A stretch of DNA of 43,538 nucleotides from Lachnospiraceae bacterium (GTDB taxonomy: Bacteria > Bacillota > Clostridia > Lachnospirales > Lachnospiraceae): contig JAQUWF010000016.1 in the NCBI GenBank assembly GCA_028692975.1, positions 1 to 43,538 on the forward strand, read 5' to 3'. The notes beneath the pieces are model-generated. The model did not search any database, was not told the origin of the DNA, and saw only the letters and a list, made by a program, of their open reading frames with translations. The position numbers and the translations under genes are program-made. The stretch's first letter is position 1. Each line of letters opens with the position of its first letter. Shown piece by piece: positions 15,608 through 23,687 of the stretch.

Positions 15608-16027
15608 TTACAAGGAAGTGATTATGTTCTTTTTTATTTCTTCCGAAAGTTCATTCTCATCCATGGAAAGGCTGATCACAAAATCTATTTGGAAGAGATC
15701 GCTGATATGGTTTAACTGTTTGATGGTGTCGGTAACATCAGCACCCTCTAATACTGCAATTTTTAAAAATCCATCCAGATACATGGCCTCTAAGTCATGA
15801 TCCTGTGAAACTACTCCGCTGATGAAGCCGAGAAACTGATCGCTGTTTTTGATTGGGTATCCGGAAACGTCAATAAGACGAACCTTGTTGTTTAATTCAT
15901 ACATATGTTTTGAACTTTTGTCAAGATAAACGATATTTCCATTGGCAGTTTTTATTGCTCCGTTCACCTTGTCAAGCAAAACCTTCGTCTTTCCCTTTCC
16001 CTTCTTACCAACAATTAATTGAACCAT
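15608..16027 (-). CDS. Small P-loop protein of unknown role
   Basis: 139 residues, with a clear Walker A at the N-terminus, GKKGKGKT (7-14), after strand VQLIV. It then shows NIVYLDKSSKHMYEL and RLIDVSGYPI, and ends FVISLSMDENELSEEI. Relatives in Clostridia are, as far as I recall, often labelled PilT-like, which the sequence does not support: no PilT hexamer motifs fit in this length. It may be a minimal nucleotide-binding switch. AGGAGG lies 9 bases before ATG 16027. A promoter lies about 70 bases ahead and a terminator after it, so it is monocistronic or attenuated into the HlyD-yggS-sepF block. Confidence 0.65.
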   Translation of the reverse strand: MVQLIVGKKGKGKTKVLLDKVNGAIKTANGNIVYLDKSSKHMYELNNKVRLIDVSGYPIKNSDQFLGFISGVVSQDHDLEAMYLDGFLKIAVLEGADVTDTIKQLNHISDLFQIDFVISLSMDENELSEEIKKNIITSL

Positions 16028-16061
16028 AGCAACTTCCTCCTTTGGAATATTTTATTATGTG

Positions 16062-16080
16062 TAACTGTTTGCAACAGTTA
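16062..16080. repeat. Perfect inverted repeat in the P-loop gene leader
   Basis: TAACTGTT and AACAGTTA are 8-bp perfect arms around TGC. The site lies between the candidate promoter and the ribosome binding site of the gene at 15608-16027. It could be a repressor operator or a leader hairpin. Confidence 0.5.
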
Positions 16081-16095
16081 TCATTGAGTAACTTA

Positions 16096-16124
16096 ATTAT
16101 AGTTTATAAGGGCTAAAAACACAA
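16096..16124 (-). promoter_or_regulatory. Candidate promoter of the small P-loop gene
   Basis: On the minus strand TTGTGT (16119-16124), 17 bases, and a perfect TATAAT (16096-16101). The -10 is strong and the -35 weak. It lies 69 bases before the start codon, after the carboxypeptidase gene. Confidence 0.5.
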
Positions 16125-16149
16125 TGCTTTCTTTGAAAAAAAACACAGT

Positions 16150-17175
16150 TTATGCATTTATCTGAGACAGCATGGAGTTCATCTTGTCGTAGAGAATATC
16201 CTTATTCTGAGCCCGCACTACAATGGATACATATGGCTTTCCATAAGCGTTTTGTGATACAAGGGCAAGACAGTTGCCGGCGATGCTGGTGGTACCTGTT
16301 TTTCCGCCCAGTACGGTGACATTTTTTGGAGCGGATATTTCCTTTGTCAGGTAATGGTCTGTAGAGTCCAGTGTAATATGCTGCTCTGTGCCATCAGCGG
16401 CAGTATAGGTCATATCGTAGACACTGATCTGCATCACTGACACGAAGTCAGGATAATTCAGGGCTTCATTCAGCATGAGATAAATATCATATACCGTAGT
16501 ATAATGATTTTCGTCATGCAGGCCGCTGGGATTCATAAAATTAGTACTGGTGGCTCCGATCTTTGCGGCTTCTTCGTTCATCATAGTGACAAACTTCGCT
16601 ACGGTACCGCCCACATGCCGCGCTATAGCCATAGCAGCGTCATTGCCAGAATGAATCAGCAGTCCGTGAAGCAATTCAGACATACGTACCTGGTCTCCAA
16701 TCTTGAAGCCGCAGACCTGGGAGCCGCTTTCCAACTCCAGATCTTCCCAGGTAATCGTCACCACATCGTCCATATTGCCGTATTTGCATGCAAGGATAGC
16801 TGTCATGACTTTTGTGATGCTGGCCGGATATATCTTGTCGTAAATCCCGTTTGCAAAGAGGATGGTGCGGTCATCCACGCTGAATAGGCCGCCAATCTCG
16901 CCATTGTCCAGATTGATGCCGTCGTGGCCGGTATTGTCAGAGCCTACACACAGTGTGTTGGCGAAACTTTTTGCCATCTGCATATCCGAATCTATGGCAT
17001 TGGTATAAATCAGTTCGGTGGTACTGTAGGCCATAGTCATATCCATCTTTTTCTCTTTTTTCACAAAAAAGATAAGAATGATACCGCCTGCCACCGCTGC
17101 AATGAGAATGGCTATGAGAATCACCGTGCTGATGATCTTGCTTTTGTTCTTTTTATACTTGGAAGGCTGTGCCAT
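16150..17175 (-). CDS. D-alanyl-D-alanine carboxypeptidase (S11, PBP5-like)
   Basis: Trims the terminal D-Ala of peptidoglycan stem peptides. 341 residues. Active-site motifs are Ser119-x-x-Lys122 (PASITK), SGN 176-178 (HSGNDAAMA) and KTG 292-294 (GGKTGTTS). An N-terminal helix (about 14-37) after a Lys-rich start suggests a membrane anchor at the N-terminus. The protein stops shortly after the catalytic domain, lacking the C-terminal beta domain and amphipathic helix of PBP5. It begins 2 bases after rodA and closes the mreB-to-rodA shape cluster. Confidence 0.92.
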   Translation of the reverse strand: MAQPSKYKKNKSKIISTVILIAILIAAVAGGIILIFFVKKEKKMDMTMAYSTTELIYTNAIDSDMQMAKSFANTLCVGSDNTGHDGINLDNGEIGGLFSVDDRTILFANGIYDKIYPASITKVMTAILACKYGNMDDVVTITWEDLELESGSQVCGFKIGDQVRMSELLHGLLIHSGNDAAMAIARHVGGTVAKFVTMMNEEAAKIGATSTNFMNPSGLHDENHYTTVYDIYLMLNEALNYPDFVSVMQISVYDMTYTAADGTEQHITLDSTDHYLTKEISAPKNVTVLGGKTGTTSIAGNCLALVSQNAYGKPYVSIVVRAQNKDILYDKMNSMLSQINA

Positions 17176-17177
17176 TT

Positions 17178-18299
17178 TTATTCTCCTCCGATACGTATAC
17201 GGTTCTGCAGTCCCACATTAAGCACCAGTCCCATTCCTATAAATAGACTGACCAGAGAAGTCAGACCATAACTGAGAAAAGGAAGGGGGGTTCCTGTATT
17301 GGGCATAAGTCCCGTGGCAACACAGATATTGATAAAGCTTTGTATGGCCACAATGGTTGCCACACCGCAGCATATGATTTTGCCGGAGAGATCCTTGGCT
17401 CGCCGGCTCATGAGAATGCATTCCAGATCAATGAGCAGGAGTAGTATAATAATACCGCAGCATCCCAGAAAGCCCAACTCCTCTCCCGCTACCGCGAAAA
17501 TAAAGTCCGTCTGGATCTGTGAGACGAAATTTCCCTTATTCACAGAAGAAACCTCGTTGTTGTTCAGACCTTTTCCGGTAAGTTCACCACTGCCGATAGC
17601 CGTGATAGAATTTTTCTGCTGGGTGGTATCATCCGAATACTCTGCATTGTCAGGATACAGAAAGGCCATGATACGGTCTCTCTGGTAATCTTTGATCAAG
17701 GTCTGATCCGGCTGCACTACAAAAGACAAAAAGATGACCATTAATGGAACGGCAATAAGGATTGCACCGCCGATTATTTTATAACTAAGACCGGACACAT
17801 AAATCAATGCGCAGAATAAAACAAACACAGTGATGGTGTTTTTCAAGTCCGGCTGTACTAATATGAGGACCAGCGGAATCGCCAGAAGCAGTATGGACTG
17901 CAGGATCGTGCGCACCGTATTGATATTATCCTCATGATTCATGAAGAATTTGGCAAAAAACAGGATCAGAAGTATCTTCGATAATTCGGTAGGCTGGAAA
18001 CGCAGAGGCCCAAGGCTGAACCATCTGGTCGCTCCGCCTGCATCGTCTCCAAAAAGACGCACTGCCAATAACAGCAGCAGGTTGACCACATAAATAATCC
18101 AGTAAAAATTCAGAATCCAGCTGAAATCAATGAGGGACAAAATCACCATCACCACAATGCCAAGGATTACGCCAAAAAGCTGCTTGTTCTGCAGGGAGGA
18201 TTCCGCACTGCCCACCAGAAGTACTCCAAGAATACTTAAGGCGACCAGCCACAGAACCAGTCTGAAATTATAGTCTTTTAATTTGTATTGTTTTATCAT
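17178..18299 (-). CDS. rodA: SEDS-family peptidoglycan polymerase RodA
   Basis: Glycosyltransferase that polymerises lipid II in the elongasome together with a class B PBP. 373 residues, about ten membrane helices. SEDS motifs are ARTR-like GGATRWFSLGPLRFQPTE, LVQPDLKNT (family form QPDLGT), GEELGFLG and TGTPLPFLSYG. The partner PBP2 (mrdA) is in the same cluster, which favours RodA over FtsW or SpoVE. It follows minE by 20 bases and precedes the carboxypeptidase by 2. Confidence 0.93.
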   Translation of the reverse strand: MIKQYKLKDYNFRLVLWLVALSILGVLLVGSAESSLQNKQLFGVILGIVVMVILSLIDFSWILNFYWIIYVVNLLLLLAVRLFGDDAGGATRWFSLGPLRFQPTELSKILLILFFAKFFMNHEDNINTVRTILQSILLLAIPLVLILVQPDLKNTITVFVLFCALIYVSGLSYKIIGGAILIAVPLMVIFLSFVVQPDQTLIKDYQRDRIMAFLYPDNAEYSDDTTQQKNSITAIGSGELTGKGLNNNEVSSVNKGNFVSQIQTDFIFAVAGEELGFLGCCGIIILLLLIDLECILMSRRAKDLSGKIICCGVATIVAIQSFINICVATGLMPNTGTPLPFLSYGLTSLVSLFIGMGLVLNVGLQNRIRIGGE

Positions 18300-18319
18300 A
18301 TAAGTTTTACGCTTTCTTT

Positions 18320-18562
18320 CTACTTTTGTTTGGCATGCTGCATCTGCAGCGGAATCGTTACCGTCAGCATTTTCGGAAGGCCTGAGAACTGCAGATGAAC
18401 CTTTTTCTCATCGATCAGAACATATTTGTTGACTGTTCTTGCCATATCCTGCTTCAGCATGATCAGGGTTGCAGGTGAACAGTCGATGCGCTCGGCCAGC
18501 AGTAAAAGTTTTAGTCTATCTTTTGCAATGGAACTTGAATGATTTTTTTTCCATTGAAACAC
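18320..18562 (-). CDS. minE: Cell division topological specificity factor MinE
   Basis: 80 residues. It has a short N-terminal membrane-targeting segment, the MinD-contact helix (AKDRLKLLLLAERIDCSP), and the C-terminal dimer domain starting NKYVLIDEKKVHLQF. MinE stimulates MinD ATPase and drives pole-to-pole oscillation. It lies 16 bases after minD. Its presence means an E. coli-type oscillating Min system rather than the DivIVA/MinJ type of B. subtilis. Confidence 0.93.
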   Translation of the reverse strand: MFQWKKNHSSSIAKDRLKLLLLAERIDCSPATLIMLKQDMARTVNKYVLIDEKKVHLQFSGLPKMLTVTIPLQMQHAKQK

Positions 18563-18578
18563 ACAGATGACCTCCTGT

Positions 18579-19358
18579 TTATTTTGAAAAGAAACGACGA
18601 AAGCGACTCTTTTTTTCGTTCAGATCCAACAGTGGAACCTCTTCATCGTTGAGCCTTCTGCAGATATTGCGAAAGGCCTGTCCGGCCAGCGAATCACTGG
18701 CAATCAAAGATTCACCCTGATTGGTGGCTATGACAATCTGTTCGTCGTCCGGTATGGCTCCAATGAGTGGAACCGCAAGAATATCGCAGACATCGTCCAC
18801 AGACATCATATCACCCTTCCGGATCATATCCATGCGAAGGCGGTTGATGACCAGGTGGATATTTCTTAATTCACCGGCCTCCAAAAGTCCGATAATGCGG
18901 TCTGCATCCCGGATAGCGGAAACCTCAGGTGTAGTGACCACCAGCGCATGATCTGCACCGGCGATGGCATTTTGAAATCCCTGTTCGATGCCTGCTGGAC
19001 AATCCATGATAATATAATCAAATTCTTCCTGCAGCTGTTCGGCCAGTTTTTTCATCTGCTGTGGTGTCACAGAGGTCTTGTCTCTGGTCTGGGCTGATGG
19101 GAGCAGATAGAGATCCGGATTGCCCTTGGCCTTTATCAGTGCCTGGCGCATACGGCATTTCCCTTCGATGACATCCACAAGATTATAGACGACTCTGTTT
19201 TCCAGCCCCATGACTACGTCCAGATTGCGCAGGCCGATATCCGTATCCACCAGCACAACACGCTTACCCAACTGGGCCAGCCCAGCACCAATATTTGCAG
19301 TGCAGGTTGTTTTCCCCACACCGCCTTTACCGGATGTGATTACAATTACTTCGCTCAT
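18579..19358 (-). CDS. minD: Septum site-determining ATPase MinD
   Basis: 259 residues. The deviant Walker A GKGGVGKT (10-17), DTDIGLRNLD switch I, and DCPAGIEQGF switch II are all present. The C-terminal amphipathic helix ends KKSRFRRFFSK, so membrane binding is intact. I chose ATG 19358, 6 bases after GGAGGG; the ATG at 19364 touches that site. minE follows directly. No minC lies between mrdA and minD, where it is found in related clusters. Confidence 0.96.
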   Translation of the reverse strand: MSEVIVITSGKGGVGKTTCTANIGAGLAQLGKRVVLVDTDIGLRNLDVVMGLENRVVYNLVDVIEGKCRMRQALIKAKGNPDLYLLPSAQTRDKTSVTPQQMKKLAEQLQEEFDYIIMDCPAGIEQGFQNAIAGADHALVVTTPEVSAIRDADRIIGLLEAGELRNIHLVINRLRMDMIRKGDMMSVDDVCDILAVPLIGAIPDDEQIVIATNQGESLIASDSLAGQAFRNICRRLNDEEVPLLDLNEKKSRFRRFFSK

Positions 19359-19414
19359 TTTCATCCCTCCAGGAAATAGATTGGTCCTTTGGACCGGCTT
19401 TCGTTGGTTTCTTG

Positions 19415-22309
19415 TTAATCGGATTGTACACTGGTTACATTTTCTGAGTTTGCTTCTCCTGTGAGGATATTAGCTTCATCTTCCAGATCGAAGTAGTATT
19501 TTAAAATATCTTTTCCGACCAGCATTGCATTGGTAGAAGAATAACCGAATGCAATACGTACAGCCATGGAAATCTTAGGATTATCCGCAGGTGCATACGC
19601 GATAAATACCGAATGGTCAGGTCGTGTTTTGGACTGCTGGGCTGTACCGGTTTTTCCGGCTACCTTCAAAGCAATATCAGAAAATTCAGGCTTGCCAGCG
19701 ATTACTTTTTCCATACCGCTGTGGATCACATTCCATACATTATCCGTCAGGGATACATTGCTGGAAATGTTGGGGGTATAGTCTTCTATCACATTGCCTG
19801 AGGCATCGGCGACTTTGTCAATAAGTGAAATATTGTAACTGGTACCTTTGTTGGCCAGAGTACTCACGTAGCGGGCCAGCTCAGATGTGGTATACAGATG
19901 ATTACCCTGTCCGATAGCGGACTGTATTGCATTGATATTGGAAACTTGTGGTGCGGCCTCCGATATTTCGATGCCGGAATTTTTATCCAGATCGAACATG
20001 TTGGCATAAGTCTGAAGTTTGCGCAGTGCAAGTGAGTCGGACCAGTCACCGTTCTCATCGGTTCCCAGACGGAACGCAACATTACTGAAGAATACGTTGC
20101 AGGACTCGCCGATGGCATTTACGACAGAAATATCACCATGTCCGTCCCTGTTCCAGCATTTCAGTTCTGTTTCTGTCAAATTAAAAACACCATTACAGTT
20201 TATAAGTGCGTCATTGTCTATCACACGCTCTGTAAGCCCGGCCGCAGTGGTTACCAGTTTGAAGGTAGAACCAGGGGCAATACGCTGCTGCGTAGCCTTG
20301 TTATAAAACGGTTCGGACAAATCAGAAGAAAGTTTCCGGTAATACGCCACATCCATATCATTGGCAAGACGGTTGTTGTCGTAGCCTGGATAGGTTACGC
20401 AGGCCAGGACTTCTCCTGTGTTGGGATCCGTTACCACGGCAGAACCGGAGCATGGATCCAGCGCCAGCTGAGCAGGCGTGATTTCCAATTTATTGATTTT
20501 TTCTTTCATCAGATCAAAAGAACTCATGGTTCCATTCATAAAATTCTCATAATCACTGTCATCACTGGCCAGGATACCCTGGTCATAGAGAATATGACAA
20601 ATCTGATTACCGGATATACGGTCTTCCAGCAGCAGATATTTGTACAGCAGCTTGCCAAAAGAAGTATCTGTAGACAGGTAATCGTTGATGTAGTTAGCCA
20701 GCGAATCATAGACTTCATTGGAATCCAGATAGGTATCCGTTGAAGAAATGCTGGATATATCGATCCAGTTCTGGCTGGCCGCATAAGTCAGGTATTCCTG
20801 CAGGCTGATGGATTCGTCGTTGGTCCATGCCAGGTAGACTTCGTCTGTCTTATCGATGGCCGTCTCAGAAAGTATTTTTGTTTTTTCCATAAGCAGTTCA
20901 TTGACGATATAACTCATGTATTCCTTCATCTCAGAGCTGAGATCTTTGTAAGCAGACGGGTTGGTGCCAGTAAGCTCAGAAGAAATAGCTGCGAAGATCT
21001 CTGACTGTTTCCCCTCATACGCAGACTGCAGTGCCTGTTCGTTTGCGGACGCGTCCGCTGCGGTAAAATGGCTGATATCGACGACACTGTTGTTGATCAA
21101 TGCATTGTAGACATCATAGATCGGTATAATAATATCAGAAGAATCCTCCAGATTAGTCTTATCAAAAGTCTTTGTATCGGTCAGTACACTGACGATAATA
21201 CCGGCGATACGCTGTTCCAGCACCTGGTAGGTTGCTATCTGCAGTTCTTTGTCAATGGACAGATACACATCATTTCCAGCCATTGGTTCGATGCGCGATT
21301 CGTCATCAATGGCAAGCACCTTGCCCAGATTATCTACGGAAACCTTTTCTTTGCCGTTGCTGCCCTGCAGGGTGGTCTCCATCACCTGTTCCATCCCCGC
21401 TTTTCCAACGATAGCCCCGGAAGTATATCCATCTTTTTCTTCCTGCAGCGTAGCCAGTTCTTCGGCGGATGCTTTTCCGGTATAGCCGATGATGGGGGCA
21501 AAATATTCACTGTCTGTATAGACGCGGATCGTGTCTTCCACCACGGCAAGACCGGTCAGTGTGTCCTTGTTCTCCGTAAGCGCAGCCACGGATTCGGCAG
21601 ACACATTGGTCGCGATGGTGACAGGTACATATTTCTGATAACTGGTGGTAGACAATTCATATCGAATATTGCAGATCTGCAGTATTTCCGCTTTGGAAAG
21701 TTCGGCGGGCAGTCCATACTTGGATAATTCGTCTTCCGTGTAGGGATTCTCATTCCGAACAACCGCAAATCTTTTTTCACTGATCAAAGTAGCCATCATC
21801 TCTTCTGCTGTGGCATTCGCCTCATCATCCTTCAGATCATCGATGAGGGCATGTCCATACACATCCGCACGGAATCTGGACAGACTTACTCCGCTCACAT
21901 CAAATTGATAGGTGCCGGATTCGTCCAGAACAATATGAAAATCATTGGAGATGGTATCTCCTTTGGATTCCAGCAGTTTGCAGATTTTATAAGCCTCGCT
22001 GTTGAGAGACAGAGCACGCTCCCGGTTGGTGTCATAGGTTCCGTTATCTTCCAGCGTAATGGAATAAGACAGCTGATTGGACGCCAGCACATTGCCGTTC
22101 CGATCCATGATATTTCCCCTGGTGCTCTTTAGGGTACGCTCACGGGTAGTCTGCAGAGTAAAATTGTTCCGGTATTCTTCCCCATTGATGATCTGCAGGT
22201 TGAATAGCCGGCGTATCAGAATAAACGCCAGAACAAAAAATACCAGCGCCAGAATCGTCGATCTTTTTATTTTTATTTTTTTAAACCAGTTTTTTATCCT
22301 CTTAGCCAA
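19415..22309 (-). CDS. mrdA: Penicillin-binding protein 2 with large insertion
   Basis: Class B transpeptidase of the elongasome, partner of RodA. One membrane helix (about 18-37) and an N-terminal dimer region with RGNIMDRNG (64-72) and YFAPIIGYTG are followed by the transpeptidase with Ser681-x-x-Lys684 (PGSTFK), SCN 736-738 and KTGT 886-889. At 964 residues it is much longer than the 600-700 usual for PBP2. An extra stretch of about 250 residues (370-620), rich in Ser, Asp and Tyr, splits the helix LQIATYQVLEQRIAG from the strand GSAVVTDPNTGEVLA. It overlaps mreD by 16 bases. Confidence 0.95.
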   Translation of the reverse strand: MAKRIKNWFKKIKIKRSTILALVFFVLAFILIRRLFNLQIINGEEYRNNFTLQTTRERTLKSTRGNIMDRNGNVLASNQLSYSITLEDNGTYDTNRERALSLNSEAYKICKLLESKGDTISNDFHIVLDESGTYQFDVSGVSLSRFRADVYGHALIDDLKDDEANATAEEMMATLISEKRFAVVRNENPYTEDELSKYGLPAELSKAEILQICNIRYELSTTSYQKYVPVTIATNVSAESVAALTENKDTLTGLAVVEDTIRVYTDSEYFAPIIGYTGKASAEELATLQEEKDGYTSGAIVGKAGMEQVMETTLQGSNGKEKVSVDNLGKVLAIDDESRIEPMAGNDVYLSIDKELQIATYQVLEQRIAGIIVSVLTDTKTFDKTNLEDSSDIIIPIYDVYNALINNSVVDISHFTAADASANEQALQSAYEGKQSEIFAAISSELTGTNPSAYKDLSSEMKEYMSYIVNELLMEKTKILSETAIDKTDEVYLAWTNDESISLQEYLTYAASQNWIDISSISSTDTYLDSNEVYDSLANYINDYLSTDTSFGKLLYKYLLLEDRISGNQICHILYDQGILASDDSDYENFMNGTMSSFDLMKEKINKLEITPAQLALDPCSGSAVVTDPNTGEVLACVTYPGYDNNRLANDMDVAYYRKLSSDLSEPFYNKATQQRIAPGSTFKLVTTAAGLTERVIDNDALINCNGVFNLTETELKCWNRDGHGDISVVNAIGESCNVFFSNVAFRLGTDENGDWSDSLALRKLQTYANMFDLDKNSGIEISEAAPQVSNINAIQSAIGQGNHLYTTSELARYVSTLANKGTSYNISLIDKVADASGNVIEDYTPNISSNVSLTDNVWNVIHSGMEKVIAGKPEFSDIALKVAGKTGTAQQSKTRPDHSVFIAYAPADNPKISMAVRIAFGYSSTNAMLVGKDILKYYFDLEDEANILTGEANSENVTSVQSD

Positions 22310-22821
22310 GACGAACGTTTTCCTTTCATTTCTTTCTCCTGCAGCCGGTGATTAATCGCATAGAAAATTCGGTACAGAATAATTGTTATGAGTACAGTGT
22401 AAACCAGTTCCGGCATGATAACGGACTGAAAATAACTTAGCAGATTGATCCGTCCACGTAGCATGAATCTGGTGAAATAAACGAAGAAACTGTAAAGCAG
22501 ATCATTGCCAGCCACCAGCAGCATGGGAACTTTAATATCTTCATCGAAATAAATCTTACAGAAGAAGCCGCTAAAATATCCCATATACATATAAATCAGT
22601 GCATAGAAGCCAAAGAGATCTCCATAAAACACATCAATTAGAAGTCCACTGAAAAAGCCTACCAGAAGTCCTTCTTTTTTGCCTTGCATAAAGCCCATGG
22701 AAACAGTATAAATCAGCAAAATATTCGGTGCGATGGACGCAAAGGCCAGAGACTTAAATAAGGTAGTCTGAAGAATAAAGCATATTAAAATCATCAGACA
22801 ATCCAAGATTTTCCTTTTCAA
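22294..22821 (-). CDS. mreD: Rod shape-determining protein MreD
   Basis: 175 residues with five to six membrane helices and few soluble parts. It carries the MreD pattern of an early IAPNILLIYTVSMGFMQGKKEGLLVGFFSGLLID block. MreD links MreC to the elongasome. It lies between mreC (11 bases upstream) and mrdA (16-base overlap), which makes the call secure despite weak sequence conservation in this family. Confidence 0.92.
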   Translation of the reverse strand: MKRKILDCLMILICFILQTTLFKSLAFASIAPNILLIYTVSMGFMQGKKEGLLVGFFSGLLIDVFYGDLFGFYALIYMYMGYFSGFFCKIYFDEDIKVPMLLVAGNDLLYSFFVYFTRFMLRGRINLLSYFQSVIMPELVYTVLITIILYRIFYAINHRLQEKEMKGKRSSWLRG

Positions 22822-22832
22822 TGCATGGCCTC

Positions 22833-23687
22833 CTATTCTGTCTTCTGCTGCTTCAAATCTGTAATAACCAGCACTTCCCGGAGATGTTTGAAATCTACTG
22901 CCGGAGTCAGTGTGCCGGATTTGGTCAGATTATTGGAATCGGTAGTCACCTGATTAATATATCCGATAAGAATACCAGTCAGGAATTTCTCGCTGACATT
23001 GGAAGTCACAAGTTTGTCTCCCTCCTGTACCACATTGTCCTTGTCGGTCAGCTGACTGAAATTAATCATGCCCTGATCGATCAGCGTAAGGTCACCGGTA
23101 ACGATACAGGTATCGGAGGTGGTGGCAATCATGGAACTTACATTACTCTCATCATCTATAATAGAACGAACGGTAGCCCAGTTCGCGCCAACCTCTGTAA
23201 CGATACCCACCAGACCACTTCCGGCAATGACATTCATATCCACAGCCAGTCCGTCGTCGGAACCACGGTTGATCACAAAAACATTATACCAGTTGCCCGG
23301 ATCTTTTGAGATGATCTGTGCTGCTACCTTGTTGTATTCGGAATATTCTTTGTCCAGATTATATAATTCCTGGAGACGATCCAACTCGTACTGATTCTGT
23401 ACCAGTTCATTATTCTGCGTGGTCAGTTCGTCAATCTTTGCCTGAAGAGTTTTATTTTCGTCAGAAAGGTCTTCTACGCTTTTGAAACCAGATTGTTTAT
23501 CTGTGAGCCAGTTGCCTACTGTATTGATTCCGTTCTGAAAAGGCCTGATGACGAATCCGGCAGCGTTCCGGATAGGGTCGGTCACAAATGGAGACGACAG
23601 TGTTATAATAATCAGACCAATGCAGAAAATAGTCATTCCAACAATCAGATGTTTACTTTTTATGGTGAATTTACGTTTCTTTTTCAT
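22833..23687 (-). CDS. mreC: Rod shape-determining protein MreC
   Basis: 284 residues. A basic start and membrane helix (about 13-33), then a coiled coil (about 70-110) and the two-lobed beta domain with VINRGSDDGLAVDMNVIAG and GLVGIV. MreC is the extracytoplasmic scaffold that activates PBP2-RodA. I start at the ATG (23687) that overlaps the mreB stop in an ATGA, with AAAGGA ahead; an upstream in-frame ATG at 23714 lies inside mreB. Confidence 0.95.
   Translation of the reverse strand: MKKKRKFTIKSKHLIVGMTIFCIGLIIITLSSPFVTDPIRNAAGFVIRPFQNGINTVGNWLTDKQSGFKSVEDLSDENKTLQAKIDELTTQNNELVQNQYELDRLQELYNLDKEYSEYNKVAAQIISKDPGNWYNVFVINRGSDDGLAVDMNVIAGSGLVGIVTEVGANWATVRSIIDDESNVSSMIATTSDTCIVTGDLTLIDQGMINFSQLTDKDNVVQEGDKLVTSNVSEKFLTGILIGYINQVTTDSNNLTKSGTLTPAVDFKHLREVLVITDLKQQKTE

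Noticed and set aside
19383-19395. GGTCC-TTT-GGACC hairpin between mrdA and minD
   Set aside because: Only 5 bp and no T-run, so not a terminator; too small to claim as regulatory.
21068-21727. Plus-strand open frame opposite mrdA
   Set aside because: Antisense shadow; mrdA is continuous through the region and carries all PBP motifs.
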